In this document: positions 24,401 through 38,896 of the stretch, one piece after another
Numbering within the stretch: position 1 is the stretch's first letter
How the letters are laid out: each line of letters opens with the position of its first letter
Source of the DNA: Sanderia malayensis
Taxonomy: Eukaryota; Cnidaria; Scyphozoa; Semaeostomeae; Pelagiidae
Assembly (NCBI GenBank): GCA_013076295.1
Contig: RQOL01000618.1
Coordinates: 3,782,001-3,846,000 of the forward strand
Direction: 5' to 3'
DNA: 64,000 nt
The notes under the pieces: model-generated
What the model was told of the DNA's origin: nothing
The model's database searches: none
Seen by the model: only the letters and a program-made list of their open reading frames with translations
Made by a program: the position numbers and the translations under genes

Positions 24401-27400
24401 GCCTGTTTCGTCTTGTTACGGTTTGTTGCGTCCTCTGACCTCAAACTGGCATCTTAATTAATTTTGTCCTTCTTCGCGAAAGAGTTTAGACACATTTCTG
24501 ATAAAATATTATGAGATAATCTTGTACTGAATTGAAAAGAGGTCTTGTCACCTTAAAATCTCCCATGCATTGATCAATTATAAGCATTTCAGAAAACTCT
24601 CCGACTTCTGAAGATTGCCCTGGCATAAAACTTGATGGTTAGATAAACTAGTTGTCAGAGTTTGCAAAATAGTGTTTTGACCATCTATTTTGATGGTGTT
24701 TTGACCATCTATTTTGCTAATAAGACAATTGGTTCATATGGTTACCTCATGAAGACAGTTGAGTAATGGAACCAGCTATAGATGGAATAGCTAATGGAGC
24801 TGTCTGTGAAGATAGCTATAGCTAATCAGTTAAGTTAGCCATGACGACAGTTGTTTAATGAAGCCAGTTAGGAAGGCAGCTATTTTTTAAAGCTAGCTGG
24901 AAACATAGTTAGTTGATTGAGCTTCTGTCGTGTTTATATAGCTGAATCTTTTACACCATAGTTAGTATGAGGAATTAATCGAACTGTAGAGCATTAAAAT
25001 TATTGATAAACAATGTTGTAGTGTGTTTCTATATCATTTATATCATGTCATTTATATTTTATTTGGGATAAAGATAATTCAAAAAATAAGATGGCTTATC
25101 AAGTCTATAATTAAAATTTAATCTTCATTATTTGATAAGATGATATATTGATATGCTGTTAAAGAAAATGATGATTGCAGTGATTATGATGATGATTCCA
25201 GTGATTATGATGATGATTGCAGTGATTATGATGATGATGCTAGTGATGATTACGATCAGACGAAAATAATAATAGTTAATTATGACATCCAATGTTTCAT
25301 GATGGCTGCATTATTTTCGACTCCATCTAATTAACTCCAAAGCTAGTTCATTTGTCACGTTTCGACATGGCTGCCTTAAATGCTGGGAATGCTGGTGCCT
25401 CAATTGTTATTAAACTTCGAAAAACTTTCAATTAATTTCATTATGAAGATGTTATTTTGAGTTTTTCTATTTCAAATGATCGCTGTGTCGTTGCTAAATA
25501 ATGTTTAATAGACTTTGAATCGTTTTTGCAAGAATTGACACCTGCGCCTAGCTTATCATTGTCATTGAAAATGTAATAGCTACAATTTTTTCTCTCAAAT
25601 AATCTTGATATCGTGGTCGTGTTAGACTTATCCTCGTGAAACACGTCTGTAAAATTCCTAATTAGTAAACAACGCATTTGCAATAGACACGTATTGGGTT
25701 GTGTTTGCTAATTGTTCTTTAAAAATACTACTATTTCAAGTGGTGTTGTTATTTCACTCGAAAATCGACAGCTTTATGTAGCAACTTTGCCACAAACTCT
25801 CGGAAATTCTTTTTTTTAGTTTGAATAATGAAATTCGTTAAATCTGTCGTTAAGAAACTTTGCTAACTGACTGCTGTTTCTTTAGTCTTTTCGAATTTGA
25901 ATTGGAAAGATTAAAAACAATTTATTTGTTACTTTGCTTTAGTTTTATATGGCTTCGTATCCATATTAATTTATCACCAACAAAAACTGACATATAAGAC
26001 TTGAAATCATAAATAATATAGAATTTGTTGATGAATCATGAATACTTAACTACTAGTAGCCAAAAAAGTCTGTAAACGTTTTTCCACTGAAACAAATTTA
26101 GAATGGCACACATGTTTCTATTTTATAGGAAAGCTGTTTTTGCTCCACCTGAAACTTTGATCGAAACCTTGGCACTTTTTGATAAACACTTTACATACCA
26201 AAATCAACCCTCAAAAATGGTCTTAATACAACGAAACACATGATACTAATGAGAGCATTGAATGTTTAGCAGCTCAGATTTTTATTTTAACAGTTCTTCT
26301 GCCGTTTAGCAGTTAATTTTTTATTTGTTCCTAGTATAATCTTTTCAAATTAAGCAACTCCTTGAAGTTGAAAACCAGAACAGAATTTTTTGACAAACCG
26401 AGCACTAGCTACTTCCATGTCAACAACTTTCTTATCAACAAGGCGTGCATCATATGAGGAATTTCCCAATTACTTAATATGTCTAATATCAAAATGGCTT
26501 TATGTTCCAGAATATTTTTGTTGAACGTCATGAAACATCATTAATTGATAGTTGGGGCTTTCTAAAAAGATTTACAAAGTATTTTTGTCAGAAGGAGTTA
26601 AAGACAGAATGTTCGATTCTTGTATTATCATAACAAGATGTGTTGCGATATTAAAGTTGCGTTCAACAGTTAAATTCAATCCCTCCTTTTAACCTGAGTT
26701 AGGTCCCGAATTTTATGCAACTTGCGCCGATAAATATCTTGATGCATATAACTATCAAGTTTCTGGGTATGCATTTAAATATGTGCTCAATTAAGTAAGT
26801 AATCTACTATTCTTTGTATATTCTTTGTATATTATTTGAAAGTCTGATATTTTGTTTGAGGGTGTATAGTAAAGTTGCTCTTTTTTGGTTGAATTAAGCC
26901 TCGTTGTCCATAAAAAACACTCGTTTAATGTATTTTTCAGATATATTTTGCAAGAAATGCAAGTTGGCATCATTACTATATTTGATGTTTATGCCTGAAG
27001 TATCAAATGCTACTGTTATGGCATCGAAACTTCGAAACATGTTTGAATTAGCTGCATTCGAGCATCTACAACGACAACAGTTGAACCGCGAGCTTGCATG
27101 CTTTTCAGTTACAAAAAATGCATTGTATATATTTATATATGTTAACATAAACATAAGAAGTGTTGTCGGGATAAAGTGCTCGATGTACAAAGTGCAGAGT
27201 TCATAGAGAAGTGATAAACAAGAAAAGACTTGTCAGGCGGATTTACTTGTGCTCCAGCACGAAATATCTAGATCTAAGCTTTGTACATTTGCTTTGTATG
27301 TTGACATATACATATAGATAGATACATAGATGTTTGAAAATAAATACGATTCCATACCATCGCCTTCTTTGATGTCATTAGTTGGCGAAGCTCTCGCGAC

Positions 27401-27664
27401 TGAAAATGAATCTCCCCTTGGTAATGGTGCTACGCGTTGTTTTTGGTCATGCATTTGCTGCCTTCTCAGTGCAACTTGGGCCGCCAACACCCTCTGTCTC
27501 TCGACAATTAGCAAGCATTTTGCACACATACAGTCCCTCCAACGGCAAAAGCCTTTGTGCCCTTTCAAAATCGATTCGTAGCCATGATTCCGGCAACGAG
27601 CGCATTTGGGCGAACGTTTCTTTTCATTAGCACTGGCAACTGCGTCCTTGCTCTGTGAACTCAT
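21437..27664 (-). CDS. DMRT: DMRT transcription factor with DM and DMA domains
   Basis: Exons 27664-27358, 23492-23376, 22602-22477 and 22110-21437 join in phase 1 throughout and encode 407 aa. The DM domain (about 18-70) has CARCRNHG, a [11 protein letters not shown] segment and [16 protein letters not shown]. These give the intertwined zinc-binding Cys/His set that binds the DNA minor groove. The linker is Ser/Pro-rich. The last exon holds a DMA domain at about 266-308 ([11 protein letters not shown]...[14 protein letters not shown]), which marks the DMRT3/4/5 (DMRTA) class rather than vertebrate DMRT1. Start at ATG 27664 (MSSQSK); the open frame extends further upstream without an ATG. DMRTA-type genes act in anterior neural and placodal patterning. 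A further small exon in the 3.9-kb first intron cannot be excluded. Confidence 0.9.
23123..23300. repeat. 98-bp tandem duplication in a DMRT intron
   Basis: Two copies, starting at 23123 and 23221, each begin tcggttttccgagt and contain gtcgaaagcgtagtcgttcg and an inverted tctcgg...cgaga hairpin. It is GC-richer than its surroundings. It lies between the second and third coding exons of DMRT. Confidence 0.65.
25177..25252. repeat. 21-bp minisatellite (gatgat-rich)
   Basis: Three near-identical 21-bp units of the form gcagtgattatgatgatgatt, plus a partial fourth, lie in the first DMRT intron. Confidence 0.7.
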
Positions 27665-30600
27665 GTCGTGGTTGAGTATCCTTCTTGTTCTGTGTATCTT
27701 CTGTGCTCTACGCCTCTTCTTAAACACACTGAAGATGCCTTTCTGTATCCTATGCCCTTCTCTCTCGTTATTATTGAATCGGGTAAAGTCACTTCGTCAG
27801 AGAGTTGATATTCTCGTCTTCTTGTAACGATACTTTGATAATATTTTCAAGACGGTTACGTTATGGCTGTACTTAGTTGCAGTTGTAGCTGTGCAGATGA
27901 GCTGGTCACTTCTGTTTAGCTTGCTTTTTATTTTCGATAGAATCCTGACAAAGTCGTGCACACAGTCGGATGACTTGCCTACCAGTTTAATGAAGGAATA
28001 AAGTGTATATAATGGCTCAAATGCTTATATCGCGTAAACAATAAGCGAGGGGGTCCTCTCAATTTCATTCAGCATATGAGTCTATCAAAATGACCTGGTA
28101 GTCTTCGCATATAGAAGTAGAAGCTGCTATTGGTTGATTTGCTCCCGGAGGGCCACCTGTACACTAATTACGGCCTAATCATCTTTGTTCATTTAGCGTT
28201 GGTGTGTGGAACCCCCATGTTCAATGGGACAGGTGCGTGTGTAGTGACTTGTGCATTATACTTTTTTTCGTCTATCTGTTAAAAGATCATCAACATTGAT
28301 TTATCAAAACGGCTATTTCGTGTGTACGGTTAGCCACCCGCAGTTCAATATAGCACTGTGTGCTCTGTCGTTTTAGCAATCGAATCGTTTCATTTCAAGT
28401 TTGTTTCGAAGTTAATTTCTAAGGAATTGTGTTTGCCCGGTCTAATAATGAAGCCAAACTTTGACATCTGCTGCTTGCAATTTCGCCTTCATTTCATTTA
28501 TTCGAGGAGATTGGATATATATATATATATGTATATCTTTTTCTGTGCAAATTTTCATTTCAAACTACGAACTATGTTTTCTACGGAAAAGACATTTTCA
28601 ACTATCTATAAACATGCAATGTAGAAATGCCCGTGACACTGCATTGATTAGCTTAATTTATTCTCACTCTTTTAGACTATATGCAGTATAGATATATATT
28701 GTAATGTATGCATGTGCATAATCACATAAAATGAGTGCATATGTAATCACTATATAAACCTATAGTGATTTAGTCATATTTTTAACTACATGTCTAGCTT
28801 GTTTGAGAAATGGCTGCAAAAAGACTGTTTTGTACTCAACACCAAGGGAAAATTTACACCTAAAAATGGCACGATATGTCCAAAAGTTCAACTCAAATGG
28901 GTTTATCTTTTTTTCTCGTTTGTTAAGTCAAAGTCAAGATTGTTTATATAGCTCTCCAAAATCAGTTAATTTCATCATGGTCATTTTATAAAGAAACTGT
29001 ATCGTCTGAACAAATACTCTCCATCATCCATTAATCATGCTCAAATATACCATTCATTCAAATCTGGAATTCAAATTCTCAATTTGTTTCACATTTTGTA
29101 ATGTATGAACAGAAGAACGCTATTTTATGTCGAAATTTTATTAAGACATTTACACAGCCGTGGAGTGGAGCAATGAAATTGCCAGTTTGCTGCTTATCCT
29201 GTTATTTACATGTTCTATCCCCTGGATTTAATCTGCAAAGTTTAAACCAGCTTTTATTTCTGTTTTGAAGAAAATCGTACACAATTTTCAAAGATCGTCG
29301 AGGGATTTCCGATAAATTAGTAGGATTTTCAAGAGATTTTAGATTACAGTATATAGACTTTTCGTATAATTAAACTGGGTTTGTTCGGTGGAATACATTC
29401 GCCCTTTCCTTGCATGCAAAACATTTCTTAACTTTTGCCATTTAATAATCTCTGTTTTCACGTCATTGTATTTAATTGAAGTTGTATTAGTTGGCTATGG
29501 CGATTGTTGATTGGCTGAAAGGATATATGAGGCAAATCCCACAATGCAACATCAAATGGTTTAGTTGACAGTCTACCACTGACAATCTTGCGCCCCTCTT
29601 GAAAAATCTTCAAATAGAAGCTATCTACTGATAGGAAGAGTAGGAAGGTTTGGTTTTAAGTTTTCATGTAGTTGGTGCGTTGTACTAGCTTGCTGCAGAG
29701 TATTGCCATAGCTTTGTCGTAGCTGTATATATTGCTAAGAACATTGATTAGGCTCAAACAGCCAAGCTTATCGTTAACTCTGTAGCTACGTCTCTGAATA
29801 TATCGAAGTGGAGAAGTCGTGTAAAAAAATGCATGTCGGATAATTAAGGGCGAATAATGAACTTTAACTTTGAGTTATCATTTAAAGCGGATTCAATAAA
29901 AATGCGTTTTATTGTTATTGAGAACAGGTGAAATCAAGGGCAGCTCTTTTTCAGCATTTATTTATATGTCAACCGAAGTTTTGTAGGAAGCTGGACTAAA
30001 TTAAGAAATAATTGAGCTTAGATTGCGAATCTGAATTAATGATAATAAAGTACACTAAAATGTTTTTTGGTTTTCTTAAATCATTAATGCTTCCGTGGCT
30101 TTCTTTTCAAATTTCCACACCGACATGCTTGCTTAAATTGAATGATCGCTTGCACTTTGCAGAATTGATTAATTTATCAAGCCGTCCATTATTTTGCTGT
30201 TCCTTTTTTGATTTTGTAATCCGTTGCGTCGGATTGAATAAAAACGCGGCCGTTTTTATTTCCAATTGTAATTCGGAACTGTTCTTTGCTGAACTACTTC
30301 TCAAGTCCTGCATAAACACGATGGCTGATAGAATACGAAGTTCTTTATTTGATTGGCAAATCTAATTGCCCTTTGCTGATCGAAACACAACAAGATTACA
30401 GCGCTATCCAATAATCAAGTATAATTCTGAATTTTTTCATCTGGTGATAGCATGCACAACTTGAAAAGAAACAATGTCAATATTCTAAAGTGATACTTTA
30501 TCACGTCTCAAACTATCTGTAACTATAACGCAATCGCAAACGAAGCTGACTAACTTAAAGGAGGTTGTATATTGATTTGGTTTCGAGTAACAATTACTTT

Positions 30601-33600
30601 TCCAGTTCTTGAAGGATCTTCTAAGGGTTATAGGATCTTCTACAAAATTTCACGAACTTATCGAGTCACTAAAACGTTTCGATTTTCAAATGGCGCGCTT
30701 CTTGAAGATGATAGTTTCAAGTCTGAGGATCACTTAATTGGCTTTTTACCTCTCTGCCTAGCCATTCTGTAATCCTATAGGGTAAATATCTAAATTAACT
30801 CGTTTGTGCAGTGCAATGTTTTTCTATTAGAAACACTTATTAAAAACTCCATTATGAGCTGGGCTCACATTTATTTTGACCACAGTGATTTGCAAAAGTA
30901 AAAGGTTTCTTGAAAGATTTGTCAATTAAGCATATTCTTTACAAAACATATTCATAAAGGCAACAATGAATTGCTTCTTTAGAATCATCAATGTTTCTTG
31001 AGTTTACATGTAGGTTATTATATTTTATTTTATTTTCAATCATAAGTTTATTTCTTTCTTTCGAAATGCTCTGACTCATCATTTATGAGTTCTTCTTGTG
31101 AAGCTTTCTGTGTCATAGAATCAATTAAGGTCTCATGATTGAGCTTTGCAAACAAACCGGCTCAATTGAAAATAAATTAATTATGAATTTTGCTTAAAAG
31201 AAAATGTTTTCTGATTTCTAATGCAAGCTCGGCATTTTGTTCGAAAGCATTGATTAAAAACACGGCAAAATCCCGGAGAATTCTATAGCCGGAGCTAACA
31301 TTGACAATCAGTTAATCTTTACAAATGAATTAACCTAACAGCCGTCATGCCTAACTATCATTCACTTTGAATATGAAAAGCAGTATGATAGCAAAAAGAA
31401 AATATAATTAAAATTGAAGTTTGCGGAGTGCAAACACGTCTTTTCCTATTGCACGCATCGAGCAATGCTACCCAGGTGGGCATTATGAATTCGTGCATGT
31501 TTACATAAAACTATTTCAAAGTTTAACAATACTAAAACGTTCCATTTAAAAATATGCGATGTTTATTTCACAAAGTCGCAAATTCATTACAAAGAGACAT
31601 TGGTGAATAAGAGTGCTTTTTTTCGAATAAATTATTAAGTAATTAAAGAGATGCGTAACTAGCTATCTTTCACTTGCAACTCAAACCTTTGTTTATTGTC
31701 TGTTTTACCTTTTCATCGTTCATTGTCTTGTAACATTGTCTCGGAAACCTAGATCATGAATTAATAATTACTCTATCTATAAAGAAATAGTTCATTATCG
31801 GTGGTCTTTATAAATCGATGTGCACTAATTAATGTAGTCAATTTCAGTTGCATTTAGGATGCTTTAGTCGTGTGAGTTGCTGTCAATTGTTTCAAATTAT
31901 TCTCTCTGAAAATATCTCGAAAATTTTAGTCCATTTAAGAAAGATTTTAGCTGGGGAATTATATCTTTATTGCTACAGCCAATCATATTTGGATTAGTTT
32001 GCTTGAAAGGCATCATGGGATGCATCGATTTTGTACTCAAGGGACGTCCATGCATCTCTCTTGCTCGATCTTCAAATGTGACCGTGAGGGATTTTTTGAC
32101 ATTGAAAATGATTCCAAGGATCTCAGAGATTCTCGACGTTCCTCGCAGAGTTATAAATCCCATTGACCGAGAGCGTACTTAGAGACATATTGGGATGGCT
32201 GAGGGTTGTTACACTCTTTGTATGAGCTCAATTGATAATTACGAGTAGTTTTGTTTTCAATTTTTTCTCCATCAACCCTTCGAAGCTGTGCGCATTTCTG
32301 CAAGACACACGCAAAACTGCTGATATTCAATTTAGGCAGGTGTCTTCAGTTCTCTCGACCACTGACTTCAGCACTTATTAAGATCACATTTAAGCTCTTT
32401 TATCTACACAATCTTATTATGCATTAATTTTCATATACTCAAAGTTTATCCAATATAGAAACAAGGAAATTGTGAGCAACAAAAGAAATGCATTCGTATA
32501 TTCTATGTGCCAGCGCGCCACTGAAATGATATTAAAATAGAGATCGCGCGTACAAATGTAAGCTGAGCCTATTATCTTGTTAAGCAATACAAAAAGAACA
32601 ACATTGATAATAGAAGCGATTGAATAAACTTAATCAATAATATTTCTCACTGTTTAGCTAAGCCTCCTTTCAACTCTCGTGTAAAGACTTTGGTCTGTTG
32701 GCGCAGACTTGAATTTTCATCAAATTTAAAAGACAGTGGCAAGACCCTCGCGCTTCTTTTGCTAATGGGCCTAAGGAATATTGAAAAAACTTCGAGCCCA
32801 CCCAAGTCTGGGTTTATGCGCGTTTCATTTTTGGATAAAAGCTGCAGTCTGTAAGCAGAATAGGCCCGAGTTTCGCAATGGGAGATAGGCATCCAGGCTA
32901 TAATGGATGGGAGGATGGAATTTGTATTTTCAGGTGTCATTGTTGGAAATAATAAAACGAACGAATGGTCCTCTTTCGCCATGTCCTACCAGGTGCCATA
33001 AAGCAAGCATTTCTATCAATTACAACACGAAATATCCAGGTGTCTTTGATAATTACTTCTTCGAGCACGCAGCTCGAAGATCCGTTCTTCTTTATCACAT
33101 TTCGCCACTGACGAATCAATTTGATTACAAACCGTTTTCTGAGAGTTAATATTTGTTTTATCATTAAATTATAGATCGATTATGCTCTGTAATCAAGAAG
33201 TGATGACAACTCGCTCTTGCTCTGTTTGCGTTATATCGATAAAAAGTTACTTAATTATAACTCACATTTCATACAAAAGTAGAGTTCCGATTGAAACAAT
33301 GTTCTTTTTGCAATCTCGTCTTGTAAAGAAAGTTCTTTAAAATTTAATGAGCCCATGGCTTTATGCTTCGTTTCTCTTGAGTGAAACCATAGCGCCACTT
33401 TGTAACTTAGACATTTAGTTTTATTTTAATTGATAGTAGGCTAGGCGGAATATGTACGAATATGTTAGTTGGGCAATTTGATTTCTTTGAATGCGGCTCA
33501 AACTTCTTTTCATGAGAATACTGAGGCTCCACAATCTTAAAAATGAACCTGACATTTTTTTGAAATGTTAAAACTTAGTCGATCTTTTTCTTTGAAAGGG

Positions 33601-35310
33601 ACGATTTTGTAGTTTTACTGACTTTTTCGGACAATTTTTAGTCTGAAGACCATTGTTTCCAAATTTGTCGGAAATTCTTCGTATTCGCCCCCGCCTAAAA
33701 CGTAGGTCCTGCCGATGATAAAAATCCTCGAAGCTGCTATTTAATTTCGAAACCCTTACGAATATATTCCGCATCCCACATATGAACATTTTTTGCGATT
33801 CAAACATTTCTTATCTCCCCGGCGCGGCATTTCTGTTAACAAGAATATTTCGAAACATCCTTCCTCAAAGTATTGAGAAACGTTGTATTCGAATAGCTAA
33901 ACTCTCTATGCAACAGTGAAATTTGAACACTTTGCCTCTTGGTACATCACTGCATTATGCCTTTGATGTTCTTTGTGATTTTACCGCTGTACGCTTTTGC
34001 TCGATACGGGACAGGAAAACTTAATAAATTGAGCGAATTTTTCGCAAATCTTGCAAGATCTCTATCGTTTAGTGGTGAGTTTGACATCACATAAAGTAAA
34101 TTCTCCGAAACTCCTAGTTAATTACCAGCAAGATAATGTCTTGGCATTACGTTCTTTCAAAGTATGTAGCTGCATGATAAGAATTTTTGTTTATCTGAGC
34201 TCTCTAGCAAAGCGAAACAAGGGTCGGTTGAGAAAATCTTAGAAATAATTTCAGGCTCAAAATCGAGCCTGGAATTCTTTCTTGAGTTAATGGAAAATCT
34301 GACATGAAATTTCCAGAAATCAGTCTTTTTAAAAACATTAATATCTTCATGGAGACTAATAATAACAAAACAAAATGTTCAAATCAATTGTAAGTTTTTA
34401 TTATTTTTTATTGCGTATCTAAAACTACAATCATGAGAAACTTAACATTGCCTCGTATCTCCTATGGCTGCCATTTTCATTGAACCTCGTTCACACTTAT
34501 GCCTATTACAGTCCCTAATTGTATTTAATGAAATGAAACGGCCGTGTATATGATAAGTATTGTGTCTCGTTTAATGTATCTCCTTTGGTTTAATAAACTA
34601 TTCTTTTCGTGTGGTCATAATAAACACTCTCAATTATAACTGGCCTTAACGCACATTGATAAACAGATTTCGGTTCCGTTTACAAGCTTTAAATACGTTT
34701 CAAAGTGTTAAACTATATCTTGATGAGGTTAGCTTTAATTTCCGCGAATCAATTGTTGATAATTATGTGACATTAAGAGTGAGTGGTACCAAGTCGAATT
34801 GATGAAATCGATAAAACGGTTTATGCTAAATTCCCACGTGCAACCATCTGATACCACTGTACTAAGTACTCAATGATAGGTCATGGGTTTGTCCACGTAG
34901 CCCAATGAAGCTAAACCTCTTATGCTGAATCATTTAGACTGGATGGAGTGACATTACTTGTTGTTTTTAGGTTGCTGGATCAGTGGCGTATGGCTAGAGA
35001 ACTGGGTCCAAGTATGACATCATCAAAGAATTGCTGAATTGTTTCTGGTAGGTTGTTAGTATTGTTTTATGCATTGTTTGATGTCATTAAAGCTTTCTAG
35101 CGTATGCTTCTTCTGCTTATAGTATCTAAAAGTATTAGGAAAGTTGGTTAAAATGTAGTACTATTTATTAAGTGAAAGTGTTGTGGAATAAAAAGCTGTA
35201 ATTATTGTATAAAAGTGTGGAATAGAGATTTCATGTAGCGTCTGACATAGCAGCATTCCTTCCTGATGCTCAATTGATCAAGTGCATCGGGCTTATAATT
35301 TTTATAAATT

Positions 35311-35426
35311 ACTTCATACCAAAACATCGGACATTTTAAAACTACAACCTTTTCCACATACGACTAGCACTTCATACCAAAACATTGGACATTTTAAAGC
35401 TACAAGCTCTTCCACATACGACTAGC
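35311..35426. repeat. 58-bp tandem duplication
   Basis: Two adjacent 58-bp copies, 35311-35368 and 35369-35426, start acttcataccaaaacat and end cgactagc, with a few mismatches. No coding content. Confidence 0.75.
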
Positions 35427-37548
35427 ACGTGTGATGATGAACAGCGAAGTGCCGGGTCACTGTCCACGTGTCACAATGTAAAACTGAATTCAGTCATGGA
35501 AGTAGCATTGTAATAGTTTGCCGACCTTGTTAAAAACTGAGACGGCGGAAAATTCTTCTCAGACTTTTGTCTGCAGCCACAGTTTAACGATTGAAGTACG
35601 TCATAAACACGTGTATTAAGGTAGTTGTACTTCACTGTTATTCATGTCTTATGCACAATTACAGTTTGATTTTTTCGACTATTTAATTATTCATCATCTT
35701 TAAATTTCACTGAGACAGTTTTGTGGCTTTATGGATACCGTGTCTCTTTCATTTTCAAACAAGTTACAGTACTAAGATAGCACAGAGAAATTGACAGAGA
35801 CTGCTTGGCATTGCCATGAGCTATTAGCTACAAGCCTCTCCACTCAAATCAAGACTAATCAAACGCAGCGAAGCAAAATATACACACGTGACTATATAAC
35901 AACAGCAATAACTGAACAACATATATTAGTTTGCGCATGCGTGTCGCGAGTCAATAGGAATGTAACCATGCATACTGGAGTTGCTTCTTTCACGTCACTT
36001 GTTCATTTGATATTATTGGTACGTGTCTCTAGGCATGTTAAAACATAAAAACAAGGCTGGGATAATAGAAAAACATGTCGTCCCGTTGAACCTGTTCTCT
36101 CCTGTTCACTCCACAGAAGTGGTCGCTGCGAAGGAGATATATAAACCTGAATGTATTTATTAAGCAAAGCCGTTTTACTATACAAGTGTCTTTACTTTGC
36201 TCATTTTAAGTCGAAGTTTTGCGTTGATGTTGTTTCCTATGCACCAGAATGTGTTTCCTACAAGAAAATTGACCAGGTGATTAATGAAGAGTACGAGACT
36301 TTGTTCTTCGATAAATAATTACCAAATCGCGCGTAACATGAATGAGATTATCTATATGTACGTTGCAAAATAGATTCGTGAAATCATGTATTTTTTTCAT
36401 GCAGTTTGCGTTTGGTGTATTTACTAAACGTGTGGGCAATATTGACTTTACCGCCGTTTTTCCATCGTTTTATAATTATAAATGAAAACACGATAGACAA
36501 ATTAAGTGCTCTATAAACACTTTTCCCAAAATTTCAGTAAAATGCAGCCATTATTACGTTCTACGATCAAGCTGTGTTTAACAGGGATATTTCGACTTTA
36601 TTTTGTTCACAAGAAAAGCGTGATTCAATATTTAGAAAGATGAAAAATTCGGTGAAGTTTTGGTAACAATTGAGCAAACAGACTTAGAAAAATTGAAACT
36701 TTTATTTTAGTTCATGTGAATAATTGTGAATTGAAACTATTTTTAGGCAGGTTTGGCTATGTGGGAATTCTAAAATCAAAGAAATCGGAAGGAAACATTA
36801 TCTTATTATGTAGCCAATTATTTATTAATTTTAAGGAAATTATGCGCATGCGCATATATTTATGTTCACTTTCTTCCCGCGTGCAAACATTTAGAAAAAG
36901 GTCGTCAATGTTAGATTTTACCCTCTTTGCTTGTGGAACCGTTGCCTGTGCCAAATGCTACGGGGAATTTCTATTTTTTTGACCGTAGAAACTAGAAATT
37001 CTTTGGCAAAACGAGGAAAGAGGGTGAGCTTTAGTGGCTGCTCGGCACGTGGCATAGGTCCCCCCGGGGAAGATAGGGTTTCGCCGTTTTTTTGGCGAAA
37101 TTTTATTGGAACCGGGCAATTCCCCAAATCGATTTGCTAATTTTTCGTATTTTTCAATTTATTTATTTGACAACTAATTGATAATTGGATTGTTTAAAGC
37201 AAAGTCAACATGTATTTGAGAAGTCTCAACTGTTGGCAATAAAGCTCAACCGTCAGTCCTTCTGTCATATTGGAAACTTCAGCATTCAACAATCATTGAT
37301 GTCAGATTGTGATGCTCCAAATGTTACCTTCTTGGCATCAACGAATATTGCATGTGGGACAATATGACCTACGCATGCGTTGGTAGCAACGTAAGATAAA
37401 TATACCATTGTTGAGGATCCTTAGCCCGCTCCTGATTGGTTGGCTAATGCACGAGAAGTTCGGCATTTCCGGAGTGTCTTGAATATTTTTACTAAATATG
37501 GTGCTATCGAACCATGCGCGTGATGATGAATATGCGCCATTGCGCATG

Positions 37549-37772
37549 TATAAATACTCATGCAAGTGGAAGTTTTGGTCTTTTGGTGTTCACTTTTCAG
37601 TCGTTGGCACTGGCAGGGAAGGTCATGCAAGATGAACAGGAGAAACGATCAACGAAAAGACAATGAAAGGAAGAAGCAAGGTGAAGATACTTTCCTTATC
37701 TTTCATACTCTCAAGCAAAGATGTTTGGTTGCAAGACACTTGTGTAAGTCTTGTAATTATCGAGAAAGGTAA
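37549..37772 (+). other. Possible TATA promoter and short transcript start
   Basis: TATAAATA at 37549-37556 is followed by an ATG at 37632. That ATG opens a frame of 46 basic codons (MNRRNDQRKDNERKK start) ending at 37772. Good donor-like sites (TTGTGTAAGT near 37743; AAAGGTAAAG near 37767; GAGGTAAGTT near 37843) follow. I recognise no product. It could be an unannotated small gene, a non-coding RNA or chance. Confidence 0.2.
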
Positions 37773-38896
37773 AGGAACATGCAAGTTGATGCTGAGGGAA
37801 AGGAAATGATTGCAAATATCATCCAAAGCCTACATTGTCATGAGGTAAGTTTCATCTGGATATACCGAAGCTGATTATGTCCTTCAATTTTGTTTTTTTA
37901 TCTTAATTGTGTTAATTTTGCTCTGTTTTTGTAATAATCTAAATTTTAATATTTTTAGCTATCGTGAATTAATATCGTGGATGCATCTTTAGTTTCCATT
38001 CGAGAATTATGGCGGAAACATTTTTAAATGTCAGGTAATTTCTCGTCGTGTTCTGAATTATATTTTATGCGTGAACTTGTTGTAGATTTAATATTCCTTT
38101 TCGTGTATTGATTTATTTTATGGTTGTAAGCTCAACCTTAAATTTTGCTTTCTAGACCGAGTGACAAGAATCTCTTGCTGGATGAATCAAAAATGGCTGG
38201 AGAGAATTGGCCGAAGCATCAATTCTCATGAATTTATCTGATTTTATTGATTTAATTTTGCTTCACCTAGTTAACATTAGCTAACATACTTTATAGGCAA
38301 TATTTATTAATATAATTGCAAATTGGATGATAGGGCATTGAAGATAATGTCTGAAGCATTGATTAATGTCAGGTAATTCGTGTTTTGCATCGAGTCCAGT
38401 ACATTAAATAATATTTAAGAAGAAATGATTGCATAAAATCACGAAGCACAACGGGAAGCGACTTTTAATAAAAAACCAAGATTGAAAGAGAACAAAATGA
38501 AATAACAATATATATAGATATTTAGTATTAGGAATGTAGAACGTGCATAATTAAATATATATGAAAATGCTTTTGTATTTATGCAAGTCGTATTTGATCA
38601 AAATTCTTACGTCATATTAGAAATATGGGTCACAACCGTCTGACACTTCCTCCCACCTTTTCAGACTTATTATTTATATATATTTTTGATATTACAACCC
38701 TTCCCTAAAAGAATTAGATTACTTTCCATGAATTACCAGAGTCCGCATACAATTATAATATACAGCAATTGTATAAAATTGAATAGTGCGTTAACAAAAT
38801 TGTCATTTTTTTCCTCAGTATATTTTCAATTGTATAGCTGCTAGATACCGTTTGATGAAACATGCCAGCCACAATTCCAAATTGTTTGCCTGTAGT

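Larger units (their letters stand above)
27665..38896. promoter_or_regulatory. 11-kb region without a convincing gene, upstream of DMRT
   Basis: Every open frame here is short and without recognisable domains, and none chains with good junctions into a known family. The stretch is unusually long for a window whose other intergenic gaps are 1-4 kb. Its position directly upstream of a developmental transcription factor suggests cis-regulatory DNA. That is inference from position only. It contains the 58-bp duplication at 35.3 kb and a TATA-like site at 37.55 kb, listed separately. Confidence 0.35.

Noticed and set aside
30012..30365. 117-codon plus-strand ORF
   Set aside because: No motif, opposed by a 70-codon minus-strand frame, no splice context.
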